Positions 40,514 to 49,196 of a DNA stretch of 64,000 bases are shown in pieces (positions within the stretch are counted from its first letter, which is position 1; each line of letters opens with the position of its first letter). The DNA comes from Nocardioides baekrokdamisoli. Lineage in GTDB: Bacteria; Actinomycetota; Actinomycetes; Propionibacteriales; Nocardioidaceae. The translations under genes were made by a program, and so were the position numbers. The DNA lies in the NCBI RefSeq assembly GCF_003945325.1, contig NZ_AP019307.1, forward strand, positions 2,604,001 through 2,668,000, in the 5' to 3' direction. Below the pieces are notes generated by a model. That model had not been told where the DNA came from. It did not search any database and saw nothing but the letters and a program-made list of their open reading frames with translations.

Positions 40514-41587
40514 ATGAAGGCAGTCCTCATCAGCGGCGTGCTGTCGTTGCTGTTCTCGCTGTTCGGCACGCGAGTTGCGATCGGGTTCTTCTCGCGCCGC
40601 GGATACGGCCAGGAGATCCGCGAGGACGGCCCGCAGACCCACATCACCAAGCGTGGCACCCCGACCATGGGTGGCATCGCGATCGTGGGCGCCGCTGTTG
40701 CCGGCTACCTCCTCGCGAAGGTGAGCACCGGCACGATGCCGACCGCATCCGGGTGGCTGCTCCTGTTCCTCTTCGTCGGGATGGGGCTGGTGGGATTCCT
40801 CGACGACTTCATCAAGGTCTTCAAGCAGCGCAATCTCGGACTCCGCAGCCGCGCCAAGATGATCGGTCAGACCGCGATCGCCCTCATCTTCGGTGCGGTC
40901 GCGCTGACGGCCGGGCGCCACAACGACCTGCGCCCCGGGGACCTCTACTTCTCCACGATCCACAACTTCGGACCAAAACTCCCGATGTTTGCCGTGCTGG
41001 CCCTCATCTGGCTGATCGTGACCGCCACCAGCAACGCGGTGAACCTGACCGACGGTCTCGACGGGCTTGCCACCGGTGCGAGCGTGATGGTGTTCGGTGC
41101 GTACACGATCGTCAACATCTGGCAGGTCCGGCAGGCGTGTTCCCTGGGCCCGAAGGTCGTCGATCAGGCGCACTGCTATGCCGTACGCGATCCCCAGGAT
41201 CTCGCCGTCCTTGCCGCCGCGGTCACGGGCGCCTGCTTCGGTTTCCTGTGGTGGAATGCCTCGCCGGCAAGGATCTTCATGGGCGACACGGGTTCGCTGG
41301 CGCTCGGCTCGGCGCTCGCCGGATTCGCGATCCTGACCCGCACCGAGGGCCTGATGGTGCTGCTCGCCGGCCTCTTCGTGATCGAGACCTGCTCGGTCAT
41401 CCTCCAGGTCGGATTCTTCAAGGCGACCAAGGGCAAGCGCATTCTCAGGATGGCGCCGATCCACCACCATTTCGAGATGCTCGGGTGGGAGCAGGTCACG
41501 GTCGTGATCCGGTTCTGGATCATCTGCGGTCTCTTCGTGACGCTCGGACTCGGTCTGTTCTACGCCGCGTGGGTGGCCAACCACTGA
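40514..41587 (+). CDS. mraY: Phospho-N-acetylmuramoyl-pentapeptide transferase
   Basis: 357-residue polytopic enzyme making lipid I from UDP-MurNAc-pentapeptide and undecaprenyl phosphate. Catalytic motifs: GIAIVGAAVAGYLL after the first loop GTPTMGG, FLDDFIKVFKQRNLGL, NAVNLTDGLDGLATGASV, FMGDTGSLALGSALAGFA and MAPIHHHFEMLGWEQ. ATG 40514 with SD GAGGAG is preferred to 40466. The stop overlaps the murD start by one base (TGATG). Confidence 0.95.
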   Translation: MKAVLISGVLSLLFSLFGTRVAIGFFSRRGYGQEIREDGPQTHITKRGTPTMGGIAIVGAAVAGYLLAKVSTGTMPTASGWLLLFLFVGMGLVGFLDDFIKVFKQRNLGLRSRAKMIGQTAIALIFGAVALTAGRHNDLRPGDLYFSTIHNFGPKLPMFAVLALIWLIVTATSNAVNLTDGLDGLATGASVMVFGAYTIVNIWQVRQACSLGPKVVDQAHCYAVRDPQDLAVLAAAVTGACFGFLWWNASPARIFMGDTGSLALGSALAGFAILTRTEGLMVLLAGLFVIETCSVILQVGFFKATKGKRILRMAPIHHHFEMLGWEQVTVVIRFWIICGLFVTLGLGLFYAAWVANH

Positions 41588-43035
41588 TGGCCCTCGATCA
41601 CCTGGGCCGGCACGACTCCTGGGAGGGAGTTCGTGCGGTCGTCGCCGGATTCGGCGTCTCCGGATTCGCGGCGGCGGACAACCTCTTGCATCTCGGCGCC
41701 TCCGTCACCGCACTCGATGAGTCGCCGGGCGACGATGAGCGGCAGGAGAAGGCCGAACTCCTCAACGTGCTGGGTGCGGACGTACGCCTCGGGGCGGGGG
41801 AGACCGCGACCCTGCCGGACGATGTCGATCTGCTGATCACGTCGCCTGGCTGGCGTCCGACGACTCCTTTGCTGGCGCAGGCACGAGATCGCGGCATCCC
41901 GATCTGGGGCGAGGTCGAGCTGGCCTGGCGTCTGCGTGATCCCGAGAATGCGGCACCCTGGTTGGCGATCACCGGCACCAACGGCAAGACGACGACGGTC
42001 CAGATGCTCGACACGATCCTGCGGACGGCGGGACTGCGTTCGGTGGCGGTGGGCAATGTCGGCCTCCCGATCGTCGAGGCCGTCATGGATCCGATGCCGT
42101 ACGACGTCTTCGCCGTCGAACTCTCCAGCTTCCAGCTGCACTACACGCAGACCATGGCCGCGGAGTCTGCCGCCGTCCTCAACGTCGCCGAGGACCACCT
42201 CGACTGGTACGACTCGATGGACGCCTACGCCCGCGACAAGGGTCGCATCTACGAGGGTGTGCAGCGGGCGTGCGTGTACAACGTCGCCGATGAGGTCACT
42301 CGTCGGCTCGTGGAGGACGCGGACGTACGCGAGGGCGCTCGTGCGATTGGATTCACCCTGGGCGCGCCCGGCGTCGGCATGTTGGGAGTGGTCGACGACA
42401 TCCTCGTCGACCGCGCCTTCCTCGAGGCGCGACACAGCAGCGCGGCCGAGTTGTGCACGATCTCCGATCTGGCCAGCGACGCCCCCCACTACATCGCAAA
42501 TGCGCTGGCTGCGGCCGCCCTCGCCCGAGCCCACGGGATCAGCCAGACCGCGGTCCGAGACGGGCTCAAGGCATTCAGGCCCGACGGACACCGGATCGAG
42601 ACGGTTGCGTCGAAGGACGGCATCACGTGGGTCGATGACAGCAAGGCCACCAACCCCCACGCCGCGCTCGCCAGCCTGCGGGCGTACCCGTCGGTCGTCT
42701 GGATCGCCGGCGGACTGGCCAAGGGTGCGACGTTCGACGACCTGGTCGTCGCGGCGCGCGACCGGATGCGGGCTGCCGTACTCACTGGAACCGATCAGGA
42801 CCTGATCGCCGACGCGCTCGCGCGACACGCGCCCGATGTGCCCGTGATCCGGGTCGGGGCGAACGAGACTGGTGCCGCAGCCATGGCGTCGGTCGTGGCG
42901 GCGGCGGGAACTGTGGCGGCCTCCGGCGACACCGTGTTGCTGGCGCCGGGTTGCGCGTCGATGGACCAGTTCAAGGACTACAAGGATCGCGGCGATCGGT
43001 TCGCCGAAGCGGTACGCACGAGGCTCGGTCAGTAG
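41587..43035 (+). CDS. murD: UDP-N-acetylmuramoylalanine:D-glutamate ligase
   Basis: 482-residue Mur ligase adding D-Glu to UDP-MurNAc-L-Ala. N-terminal UDP-binding part VVAGFGVSGFAAADNLL, ATP loop ITGTNGKTTTVQMLDTIL, VELSSFQLHYTQTM, VAEDHLDWYDSMDAYARDKG, VDDSKATNPHAALASL and the end LLAPGCASMDQFKDYKDRGD. The ATG at 41587 is coupled to mraY; the open frame upstream to 40753 is a shadow of mraY. Confidence 0.95.
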   Translation: MALDHLGRHDSWEGVRAVVAGFGVSGFAAADNLLHLGASVTALDESPGDDERQEKAELLNVLGADVRLGAGETATLPDDVDLLITSPGWRPTTPLLAQARDRGIPIWGEVELAWRLRDPENAAPWLAITGTNGKTTTVQMLDTILRTAGLRSVAVGNVGLPIVEAVMDPMPYDVFAVELSSFQLHYTQTMAAESAAVLNVAEDHLDWYDSMDAYARDKGRIYEGVQRACVYNVADEVTRRLVEDADVREGARAIGFTLGAPGVGMLGVVDDILVDRAFLEARHSSAAELCTISDLASDAPHYIANALAAAALARAHGISQTAVRDGLKAFRPDGHRIETVASKDGITWVDDSKATNPHAALASLRAYPSVVWIAGGLAKGATFDDLVVAARDRMRAAVLTGTDQDLIADALARHAPDVPVIRVGANETGAAAMASVVAAAGTVAASGDTVLLAPGCASMDQFKDYKDRGDRFAEAVRTRLGQ

Positions 43036-43062
43036 ACGACACGGGGCAGGGATGAGGGATCG

Positions 43063-44259
43063 ATGACGACGGGTGTCGACACCGAATCCCTCTGGCTCGA
43101 CCGTGGCATCAAGGAGAGCGCTCGTCGCGCCAGCGATCGCGTACGCGAGGTCCTGCATCGGCCGATGACTCCGTACTACCTGCTGCTCGGATCGACCGCG
43201 ATGCTGCTCGTTCTCGGCCTGGTCATGGTCACCTCCGCCTCCAGCGTCTTCTCCTACATCCACAACAACGGCAACTCGTACGCGATTGCGGAGAAGCAGT
43301 TGATGTGGACCGTGATCGGTGTGCCGTGTGCGCTGGTCGCGGCGCGGTTGCCGATGCGTTTCCTGCGGCGGATCGCGTGGCCGGGATATCTGGGATCCCT
43401 CGGTCTCCTGGCCCTGACGGCAGCGATCGGTGTCACCATCGGTGGCAACAAGAACTGGCTGGCTCTCGGCCCCGTGCAGATCCAGGCCTCCGAGGTCGCG
43501 AAACTCGCGGTCCTGATCTGGGCCGCGAACGTCCTGACCCTCAAGGGTCGCCGGATCACCACGCTCGTCGAGCTCGCCGTCCCGGTCGTCCCGGGTCTCT
43601 TCCTGGTGATGATCCTGGTCATGGCCGGTGGTGACCTCGGCACCACCTTGATCTTCGCGCTCATCATGATGGCGCTGATGTATGTCGCCGGTATGCGCGG
43701 TCGCATCTTCGCAGTCGGCTTCCTCGCAATGTCCGCGCTGGCGTTCTTCTTCGTCGGCACCAGTGGTCACCGGCGCGCCCGATTCCTGGGATTCACCAAT
43801 CCGATCGAGCACCTGTCCGGCGTCGGCTGGCAGGCCGGTCACGGCCTGTACGCACTGTCCACCGGCGGATTCCTGGGGCAGGGCATCGGCGCCTCGCAGC
43901 AGAAGTGGGCGGACCTCCCCGAGGCCCACACCGACTACATCTTCGCGGTCCTCGGCGAGGAGCTCGGTCTGGTCGGGACCCTGCTCGTGCTCGGACTCTT
44001 CATCGCCATCGCGTACGCCGCCGTCCGGGTCGCCCGTCAGACGAAGGACCCGTTCGTACGCTTCGTCACCTTCGGTGTGACGGTCTGGATCGTCGGTCAG
44101 GCGCTGATCAACATCGGGATGTGCATCGCCTGGCTCCCGGTCATCGGCATCCCGTTGCCCCTGGTGTCGTACGGCGGTTCGGCGTTGGTGCCTGAGCTGG
44201 TGGCTCTCGGCCTGGTGATCGGCTTCGCCAAGCGCGAGGGGTACGCGGCTCGTGGTTGA
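43063..44259 (+). CDS. ftsW: Septal peptidoglycan polymerase FtsW (SEDS family)
   Basis: 398-residue SEDS glycosyltransferase with ten predicted helices, partner of FtsI. Signature regions: MVTSASSVFSYIHNNGNSYA, GGNKNWLALGPVQIQASEVAK, PEAHTDYIFAVLGEELGLVG and the C-terminal PLVSYGGSALVPELVALGLV. The N-terminal 45 residues are a soluble, Arg-rich lead. SD GAGGGA precedes the ATG. The last codons and stop form the left arm of a 158-bp palindrome before murG. Confidence 0.95.
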   Translation: MTTGVDTESLWLDRGIKESARRASDRVREVLHRPMTPYYLLLGSTAMLLVLGLVMVTSASSVFSYIHNNGNSYAIAEKQLMWTVIGVPCALVAARLPMRFLRRIAWPGYLGSLGLLALTAAIGVTIGGNKNWLALGPVQIQASEVAKLAVLIWAANVLTLKGRRITTLVELAVPVVPGLFLVMILVMAGGDLGTTLIFALIMMALMYVAGMRGRIFAVGFLAMSALAFFFVGTSGHRRARFLGFTNPIEHLSGVGWQAGHGLYALSTGGFLGQGIGASQQKWADLPEAHTDYIFAVLGEELGLVGTLLVLGLFIAIAYAAVRVARQTKDPFVRFVTFGVTVWIVGQALINIGMCIAWLPVIGIPLPLVSYGGSALVPELVALGLVIGFAKREGYAARG

Positions 44260-44402
44260 AGTTCCCGGGCGGCGCGTCCGCCCAGACGCACACCTGGCTT
44301 CGTTGTCGTCGGTCGCGATGCCGCCGGCATCGCTCCGCTCCTCCGCCTTGCCAGGCGCACGCCTGGACGACCGTGCCACCCACGACCTCAACCACGAACC
44401 GC
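44245..44402. repeat. 158-bp imperfect palindrome between ftsW and murG
   Basis: Arms GCGGCTCGTGGTTGA (44245-44259, including the ftsW stop) and TCAACCACGAACCGC (44388-44402) match at 14 of 15. Further pairing inside includes CACCTGG/CCAGGCG, and the centre is GCGATGCC (44315-44322) with GGCATCGC (44326-44333). The 181-bp gap contains no gene. It probably forms a very long RNA hairpin splitting the dcw message before murG. Confidence 0.75.
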
Positions 44403-44440
44403 GTGCAGCGCGTTAGCGCTGGTACGGGAAACTGTCCTCG

Positions 44441-45523
44441 ATGAAGGTTCTTCTCGCCGGCGGCGGCACCGCCGGCCATACGTCTCCGCTGCTCGCGACC
44501 GCTGACGCGCTCCGTCGCCTCGACCCGGCGGTCGAGATCGTCTGTGTCGGCACGCCGCGCGGACTGGAGAACCGCGTCGTTCCCGCAGCGGGGTACCGCC
44601 TCGAACTCATTCCGCCGGTGCCGCTCCCGCGGAAGGTCAACGCCGATCTGTTCCGGGTGCCGAGGCGCCTGCGGAAGGCTGTCCGCGCCGCTCGTTCCCT
44701 GATCGACTCGTTCCAGCCCGATGTGGTCGTCGGATACGGCGGGTACGTCTCGATGCCGGTCTATCTGGCCGCGCGCAGGCGCCGGGTCCCGATCGTCATC
44801 CACGAGCAGAACGCCATTCCCGGCATCGCGAACAAGGTCGGCTCACGCCGCGCCACCCGGGTCGCCGTGAGTTTCCCCGGCACTCCGCTGCCGAACTCCG
44901 AGTACGTCGGGCTGCCCCTGAGATCGGCCATCTCCGGCCTGGATCGGTCGGCCCTGCGTGCCGAGGCGCGGGCGTTCTTCGGACTCGACCAGGACAAGCC
45001 GACGCTGGTCGTGACCGGCGGTTCGCAGGGTGCTCAGCGGCTCAACAACGCCGTTTCGGGCGCCTGGCCGGCGCTGCAGGCGGCCGGCGCGCAGGTCCTG
45101 CACGTCATCGGCCCGAAGAACTCGCTGACATCGCCGCACCCCGACTACCACGTGCTCGGATTCGTCGACCGGATGGAGTACGCCCTGGCGGCGGCCGACC
45201 TGATGGTCTGCCGCTCCGGCGCTTCGAGCGTCGCCGAGGCGGCCGCTGTCGGCGTACCCGCGGTGTTCGTACCGCTCCCGATCGGGAACGGCGAGCAGGC
45301 CCGCAACGCTGCTCCGGTCGTGGAGGCTGGGGGAGCGCTGCTGGTGGCGGATGCCGAGATGACGCCGGAGTGGGTCTCGGCCCACGTCCCGGCACTGTTG
45401 GCCGACCCGACGAGGTTGGCGGCGATGAGCGCTGCTGCCTCGGCGCTGGTGCCGCGGGATGCCGCAGACAAGCTGGCCGCGCTCATCGCGCAGGTCGCAC
45501 GTTCCAGGAAGGAATCACTGTGA
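44441..45523 (+). CDS. murG: UDP-GlcNAc:lipid I N-acetylglucosaminyltransferase
   Basis: 360-residue GT28 enzyme making lipid II at the inner membrane face. Motifs: VLLAGGGTAGHTSPLLATAD (acceptor side), VIHEQNAIPGIANKVGSRRA, LVVTGGSQGAQRLNNAVS and MVCRSGASSVAEAAAVGVPA (UDP-GlcNAc site). ATG start after a 39-nt spacer following the long palindrome; no strong SD (ACTGTCCTCG). The stop overlaps the murC start (GTGA). Confidence 0.95.
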   Translation: MKVLLAGGGTAGHTSPLLATADALRRLDPAVEIVCVGTPRGLENRVVPAAGYRLELIPPVPLPRKVNADLFRVPRRLRKAVRAARSLIDSFQPDVVVGYGGYVSMPVYLAARRRRVPIVIHEQNAIPGIANKVGSRRATRVAVSFPGTPLPNSEYVGLPLRSAISGLDRSALRAEARAFFGLDQDKPTLVVTGGSQGAQRLNNAVSGAWPALQAAGAQVLHVIGPKNSLTSPHPDYHVLGFVDRMEYALAAADLMVCRSGASSVAEAAAVGVPAVFVPLPIGNGEQARNAAPVVEAGGALLVADAEMTPEWVSAHVPALLADPTRLAAMSAAASALVPRDAADKLAALIAQVARSRKESL

Positions 45524-46926
45524 GGGTTCCGGTACCGGAGACCATCCTGTCTCCCGAGCAACTCGGTCGGGTGCATTTCGTGGGCATCGGCGGAGCAGGT
45601 TTGTCCGCGATCGCCCGCCTGATGCTGGCGCGTGGCATTGCAGTCAGCGGCAGTGACGGCGTCGACTCGCCGACGCTGCGGGCGCTGGAGGAGGCGGGGG
45701 CGACGGTATTCGTCGGCCACGCGGCCTCGCAGGTCGACGGCGCGGACACGCTCGTGGTCTCGACGGCTGTCAAGGAGGACAACCCCGAGGTGGTCGAGGC
45801 CCAGGCACGTGGCCTGCGGCTGTATCCGCGTTCGGCGGGACTCACCTCGGTGATGAGCGGCCACCGTGTCCTGGCGATCGCCGGCACCCACGGCAAGACC
45901 ACCACGACCAGCCTGTTGACGGTTGCTCTCCAGGCGGCGGGCGCCGAGCCGACGTACGCCGTCGGCGGCGACCTCACAGCCACCGGCGTGAATGCCGGCC
46001 GCGGCACCGGTGACCTGTTTGTCGCCGAGGCGGACGAGAGCGATGGTGCCTTCCTGGTCTACGCGCCGTACGCCGCGATCGTGACCAACGTCGAGGCCGA
46101 CCACCTCGACTCCTGGGGGACCGAGGCTGCCTATCGCGAAGCCTTCGCCCAGTTCGTCGGGCGCATCGCTCCGGACGGTCTGCTGGTCGCCTGCATCGAC
46201 GATCCGGGAGCGGCCGATCTGCGGTTCGTGGCCGACGCGCTGGGGCGTCGATTCGTCAGCATCGGCACCACCGAGTTGGCCTCGGTCCGGGCTGTCGATG
46301 TCGAGCTCGTCGGAGCCACCAGCGCCTTCACCGTCGTCGACGAGGGTCGTGAACTGGGCAGGGTGACGCTGCAGATCCCCGGCCGGCACTACGTCCTGGA
46401 TGCGCTCGCCGCACTGACCCTCGGTCTTCGACTGGGGTACGACTTCGATGCCCTGCGTACCGGTCTGGAGGCCTTCACAGGCACTCGCCGGCGGATGGAG
46501 TTCAAGGGGGAGGCTGCAGGCATCCGTGTCTACGACTCGTACGCCCATCACCCCTCGGAGATCGCCGGTGACCTCGAGGCCGCCCGGTCCCTCGCGGGTG
46601 AGGGCCGAGTGGTCGTCGCGTACCAGCCACATCTGGTCTCGCGTACGCGCCTGTTCGGTGTCGACATGGGTCGGGCGCTCAGCGCGGCCGACGACGTGGT
46701 CGTGCTCCCGATCTATCTCGCACGAGAAGAAGCGGATCCGGCGGTGACCAGCGCTCTGGTCGCAGACGCGGTGGCGCCGACGCCGGCGCTCGTCGTCGAC
46801 GGCCTGGACTCTGCTGCCGTTGCGCTCGTGGATCGTGCGCGTCCCGGTGATCTGGTCCTGACCCTGGGGGCGGGCAGCGTCACCGAGGTGGCCCCTGAGG
46901 TGTTGGCGCTGCTGGAGCGCCGATGA
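45520..46926 (+). CDS. murC: UDP-N-acetylmuramate:L-alanine ligase
   Basis: 468-residue Mur ligase adding L-Ala to UDP-MurNAc. The N-terminus has VHFVGIGGAGLSAIARLMLA, the ATP loop is IAGTHGKTTTTSLLTVAL, followed by EADESDGAFLVYAP, TNVEADHLDSWGTEA and YDSYAHHPSEIAGDLEAA. The start is GTG 45520 overlapping the murG stop; the frame to 45370 runs inside murG. SD AAGGAA lies 6 nt upstream. Coupled by ATGA to ftsQ. Confidence 0.95.
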   Translation: MRVPVPETILSPEQLGRVHFVGIGGAGLSAIARLMLARGIAVSGSDGVDSPTLRALEEAGATVFVGHAASQVDGADTLVVSTAVKEDNPEVVEAQARGLRLYPRSAGLTSVMSGHRVLAIAGTHGKTTTTSLLTVALQAAGAEPTYAVGGDLTATGVNAGRGTGDLFVAEADESDGAFLVYAPYAAIVTNVEADHLDSWGTEAAYREAFAQFVGRIAPDGLLVACIDDPGAADLRFVADALGRRFVSIGTTELASVRAVDVELVGATSAFTVVDEGRELGRVTLQIPGRHYVLDALAALTLGLRLGYDFDALRTGLEAFTGTRRRMEFKGEAAGIRVYDSYAHHPSEIAGDLEAARSLAGEGRVVVAYQPHLVSRTRLFGVDMGRALSAADDVVVLPIYLAREEADPAVTSALVADAVAPTPALVVDGLDSAAVALVDRARPGDLVLTLGAGSVTEVAPEVLALLERR

Positions 46927-47747
46927 ACGATCTCGGCGGAGTCAGCAAGTCCACCCTGCGCGAGCGGCGTCGGTTCGCCTGGCGTCGCCTGCGCGGCCGG
47001 ATGCTGGCTTGGCGCTATCTGCTGATCGGTACGGTGATCGCGGTTGTCGGCGGGCTCGCGGTGTGGGCTCTGGAGTTCCACGGGTTCGGCGGCATGTTCG
47101 ATGTCAGCAAGGTCGACATCGTGGGCGCCAACACCACGACCACTCGCGCGATGATCGAGAAGGCTGCCCACCTGCCGGTCGGCGCGTCGCTGGTGTCAGC
47201 CGACCTCGGCCAGATCGAGGACAACGTGCTGCACGACCCCGCTCTGCAGCAAGCGGTCCTCGAGGCCGATGTGAGTCGCGAGTGGCCGGACACGATCAAG
47301 ATCGTGATCACACTGCGTACGCCGGTCGCTGCGGTGAACTTCGGCGACCACTGCGAGGCGCTCGACATGCATGGGTATCTCTTCCTGCACTACCCGGTCG
47401 CCGGCGCTGGCTGCGGGAAGCCGCTCGATGTGCTGCCCGTGGTCCAGGCGCCGCCGGCCGGGACGGACAGCCAACGCGCGTACGCGCAGGCAGCCGGCGT
47501 TGCAGGCGAGCTGCCGGCATCCTTGCGCCGGATGGTGAAGTACATCGGGATTGCGAGCGAGGACGGCGTCACGCTCATCCTCAAGGGTGATGGCAACCTG
47601 CACATCGGTGACGGGACCGTGGTGACCTGGGGGAGTGCGACGAGTACGCGCCTCAAGGCTCAGGAGTTGGTGGCCCTGATCAAGGCCAACCCCGGCGCCC
47701 GTTCGTACAACGTCTCGGTGCCATCGAGCCCGACCGTCCAGCCGTAG
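46923..47747 (+). CDS. ftsQ: Cell division protein FtsQ
   Basis: 274-residue bitopic divisome protein. Basic cytoplasmic tail (LRERRRFAWRRLRGRML), one helix (YLLIGTVIAVVGGLAVWALE), POTRA domain starting FDVSKVDIVGANTTTT, then the FtsQ beta domain (WPDTIKIVITLRTPVAAVNF). It recruits FtsL/FtsB-type partners. Starts at ATGA on the murC stop. A 256-bp gap with its own promoter follows before ftsZ. Confidence 0.93.
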   Translation: MNDLGGVSKSTLRERRRFAWRRLRGRMLAWRYLLIGTVIAVVGGLAVWALEFHGFGGMFDVSKVDIVGANTTTTRAMIEKAAHLPVGASLVSADLGQIEDNVLHDPALQQAVLEADVSREWPDTIKIVITLRTPVAAVNFGDHCEALDMHGYLFLHYPVAGAGCGKPLDVLPVVQAPPAGTDSQRAYAQAAGVAGELPASLRRMVKYIGIASEDGVTLILKGDGNLHIGDGTVVTWGSATSTRLKAQELVALIKANPGARSYNVSVPSSPTVQP

Positions 47748-47837
47748 CACTGCAACACGAGCAGATCCGCGTCAGGCAATTTCACAAACCCACGCAAACC
47801 CTGCGTGTCGCGACGATTCCGTGGCATCGCGTTCGTA

Positions 47838-47850
47838 GTGTTCTGAACAC
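47838..47850 (+). promoter_or_regulatory. Perfect palindrome GTGTTC-T-GAACAC upstream of ftsZ
   Basis: A 13-bp perfect palindrome lies 7 bp upstream of the putative ftsZ -35 element, where an activator or repressor dimer could bind. The regulator is unknown; the half-site order is the reverse of a LexA box. Confidence 0.5.
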
Positions 47851-47857
47851 GGCGAGG

Positions 47858-47895
47858 TTGACATAACTATAACCCTCTACTAGAGGGTCAGGGTT
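47858..47895 (+). promoter_or_regulatory. ftsZ promoter region with TTGACA and palindrome ACCCTCTA-C-TAGAGGGT
   Basis: A consensus -35 TTGACA (47858-47863) is followed by the perfect palindrome 47872-47888, itself flanked by AACCCT and AGGGTT. At a 17-bp spacing the -10 would be TAGAGG, which is poor, so the palindrome may replace or overlap the -10 and act as an operator. The leader to ftsZ is about 110 nt with SD AGAGGAG. The remainder of the gap 47748-47837 shows nothing clear. Confidence 0.6.
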
Positions 47896-48003
47896 GGAAG
47901 ACACGCCGGCCAGACCACAAGAAGCAACACATCAACACTGCACATATCAACCACAGCGTGGGGCACGGGCAAAGCTGACCTCACTCATCAGAGGAGAACG
48001 ACG

Positions 48004-49170
48004 ATGGCCGCACAGAACTATCTGGCACTCATCAAGGTCGTCGGCATCGGCGGCGGCGGCGTGAATGCGGTGAACCGGATGATCGATGTCGGCCTGCGCG
48101 GGGTCGAGTTCATCGCCATCAACACCGACGCCCAGGCGCTGTTGATGAGTGACGCCGACGTCAAGCTCGACATCGGCCGTGAGCTCACCCGCGGTCTGGG
48201 CGCCGGCGCCAACCCGGGCGTGGGGGAGAAGGCGGCTGAGGACCACGCTGAGGAGATCGAGGAAGCGCTCCGCGGCGCCGACATGGTCTTCGTCACCGCG
48301 GGCGAGGGTGGCGGCACCGGCACCGGTGGAGCGCCGGTCGTGGCCCGCATCTCGCGCAGCCTCGGCGCGCTGACCATCGGCGTGGTCACCCGCCCGTTCC
48401 AGTTCGAGGGTCGTCGTCGGGCCGGCTCCGCCGAGGACGGCATCGCCAAGCTGCGCGAGGAGGTCGACACCCTCATCGTGATCCCCAACGACCGACTGCT
48501 CTCGATCTCGGACAAGAACGTCTCGGTCATCGATGCGTTCAAGCAGGCTGACCAGGTGCTGCTCCAGGGCGTCTCCGGCATCACGGACCTGATCACGACC
48601 CCGGGTCTGATCAACGTCGACTTCGCCGACGTGAAGGCGGTCATGAGCAACGCCGGTTCGGCGCTGATGGGCATCGGTTCTGCGCGCGGCGAGTCCCGCG
48701 CGATCCAGGCTGCCGAGATGGCCGTCGCGAGCCCGCTGCTCGAGGCGAGCATCGACGGCGCCCACGGCGTCCTGCTCTCGATCGCCGGCGGTTCCGACCT
48801 GGGCCTCTTCGAGGTCAATGAGGCGGCTGCTCTGGTCGCGGACGCGGTCCACCCGGATGCCAACATCATCTTCGGCACGATCATCGACGACTCGCTCGGC
48901 GACGAGGTGAAGATCACCGTCATCGCCGCCGGCTTCGACGGTGGCACCCCGAAGAAGCGCGACACGACGCTCCGCGGCGAGCCGCTCCGCCAGGCGCAGG
49001 CTCCGCAGCAGGTGCAGTCCCAGCCGCAGGCTCAGTCGCAGCAGCCGCCGCGGATCCAGTTCGACGACACCTCGCACATCCAGCGGGTGCCAGCCAACGT
49101 CGGTGCCCAGCCGGCTCAGCCGATCACCTACTCCGACGACGAGCTGGATGTCCCGGACTTCCTGAAGTAA
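48004..49170 (+). CDS. ftsZ: Cell division GTPase FtsZ
   Basis: 388-residue tubulin-like GTPase forming the Z ring. GTP-binding motif [12 protein letters not shown] at residues 100-111, T7 loop region [11 protein letters not shown], a Gln-rich disordered linker ([20 protein letters not shown]) and the conserved C-terminal peptide [10 protein letters not shown], which binds SepF. N-terminus [20 protein letters not shown]. Own promoter upstream. It ends just before a dispersed repeat at the pgeF start. Confidence 0.97.
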   Translation: MAAQNYLALIKVVGIGGGGVNAVNRMIDVGLRGVEFIAINTDAQALLMSDADVKLDIGRELTRGLGAGANPGVGEKAAEDHAEEIEEALRGADMVFVTAGEGGGTGTGGAPVVARISRSLGALTIGVVTRPFQFEGRRRAGSAEDGIAKLREEVDTLIVIPNDRLLSISDKNVSVIDAFKQADQVLLQGVSGITDLITTPGLINVDFADVKAVMSNAGSALMGIGSARGESRAIQAAEMAVASPLLEASIDGAHGVLLSIAGGSDLGLFEVNEAAALVADAVHPDANIIFGTIIDDSLGDEVKITVIAAGFDGGTPKKRDTTLRGEPLRQAQAPQQVQSQPQAQSQQPPRIQFDDTSHIQRVPANVGAQPAQPITYSDDELDVPDFLK

Positions 49171-49173
49171 GCC

Positions 49174-49195
49174 CCTCGACAAGCTCAGGACGAGG
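49174..49195. repeat. Dispersed repeat, core TCGACAAGCTCA, at the pgeF start
   Basis: CCTCGACAAGCTCAGGACGAGG lies between ftsZ and pgeF. Its core TCGACAAGCTCA also occurs at hisH, and as TCGACCAGCTCA at glpK. ACAAGC and GCTTGT flank it, so the TTG start of pgeF falls in a small stem. Confidence 0.6.
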
Positions 49196-49196
49196 C

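Noticed and set aside
40753..41586. Upstream extension of the murD frame
   Set aside because: Lies out of frame inside mraY; MurD family start fits ATG 41587.
41560..44391. 943-codon minus-strand frame across murD and ftsW
   Set aside because: Antisense shadow; no motifs, and the plus-strand genes are certain.
47838..47850. LexA (SOS) box at the ftsZ promoter
   Set aside because: The actinobacterial box has GAAC on the left and GTTC on the right; here the order is reversed, so it is only reported as an unknown palindrome.
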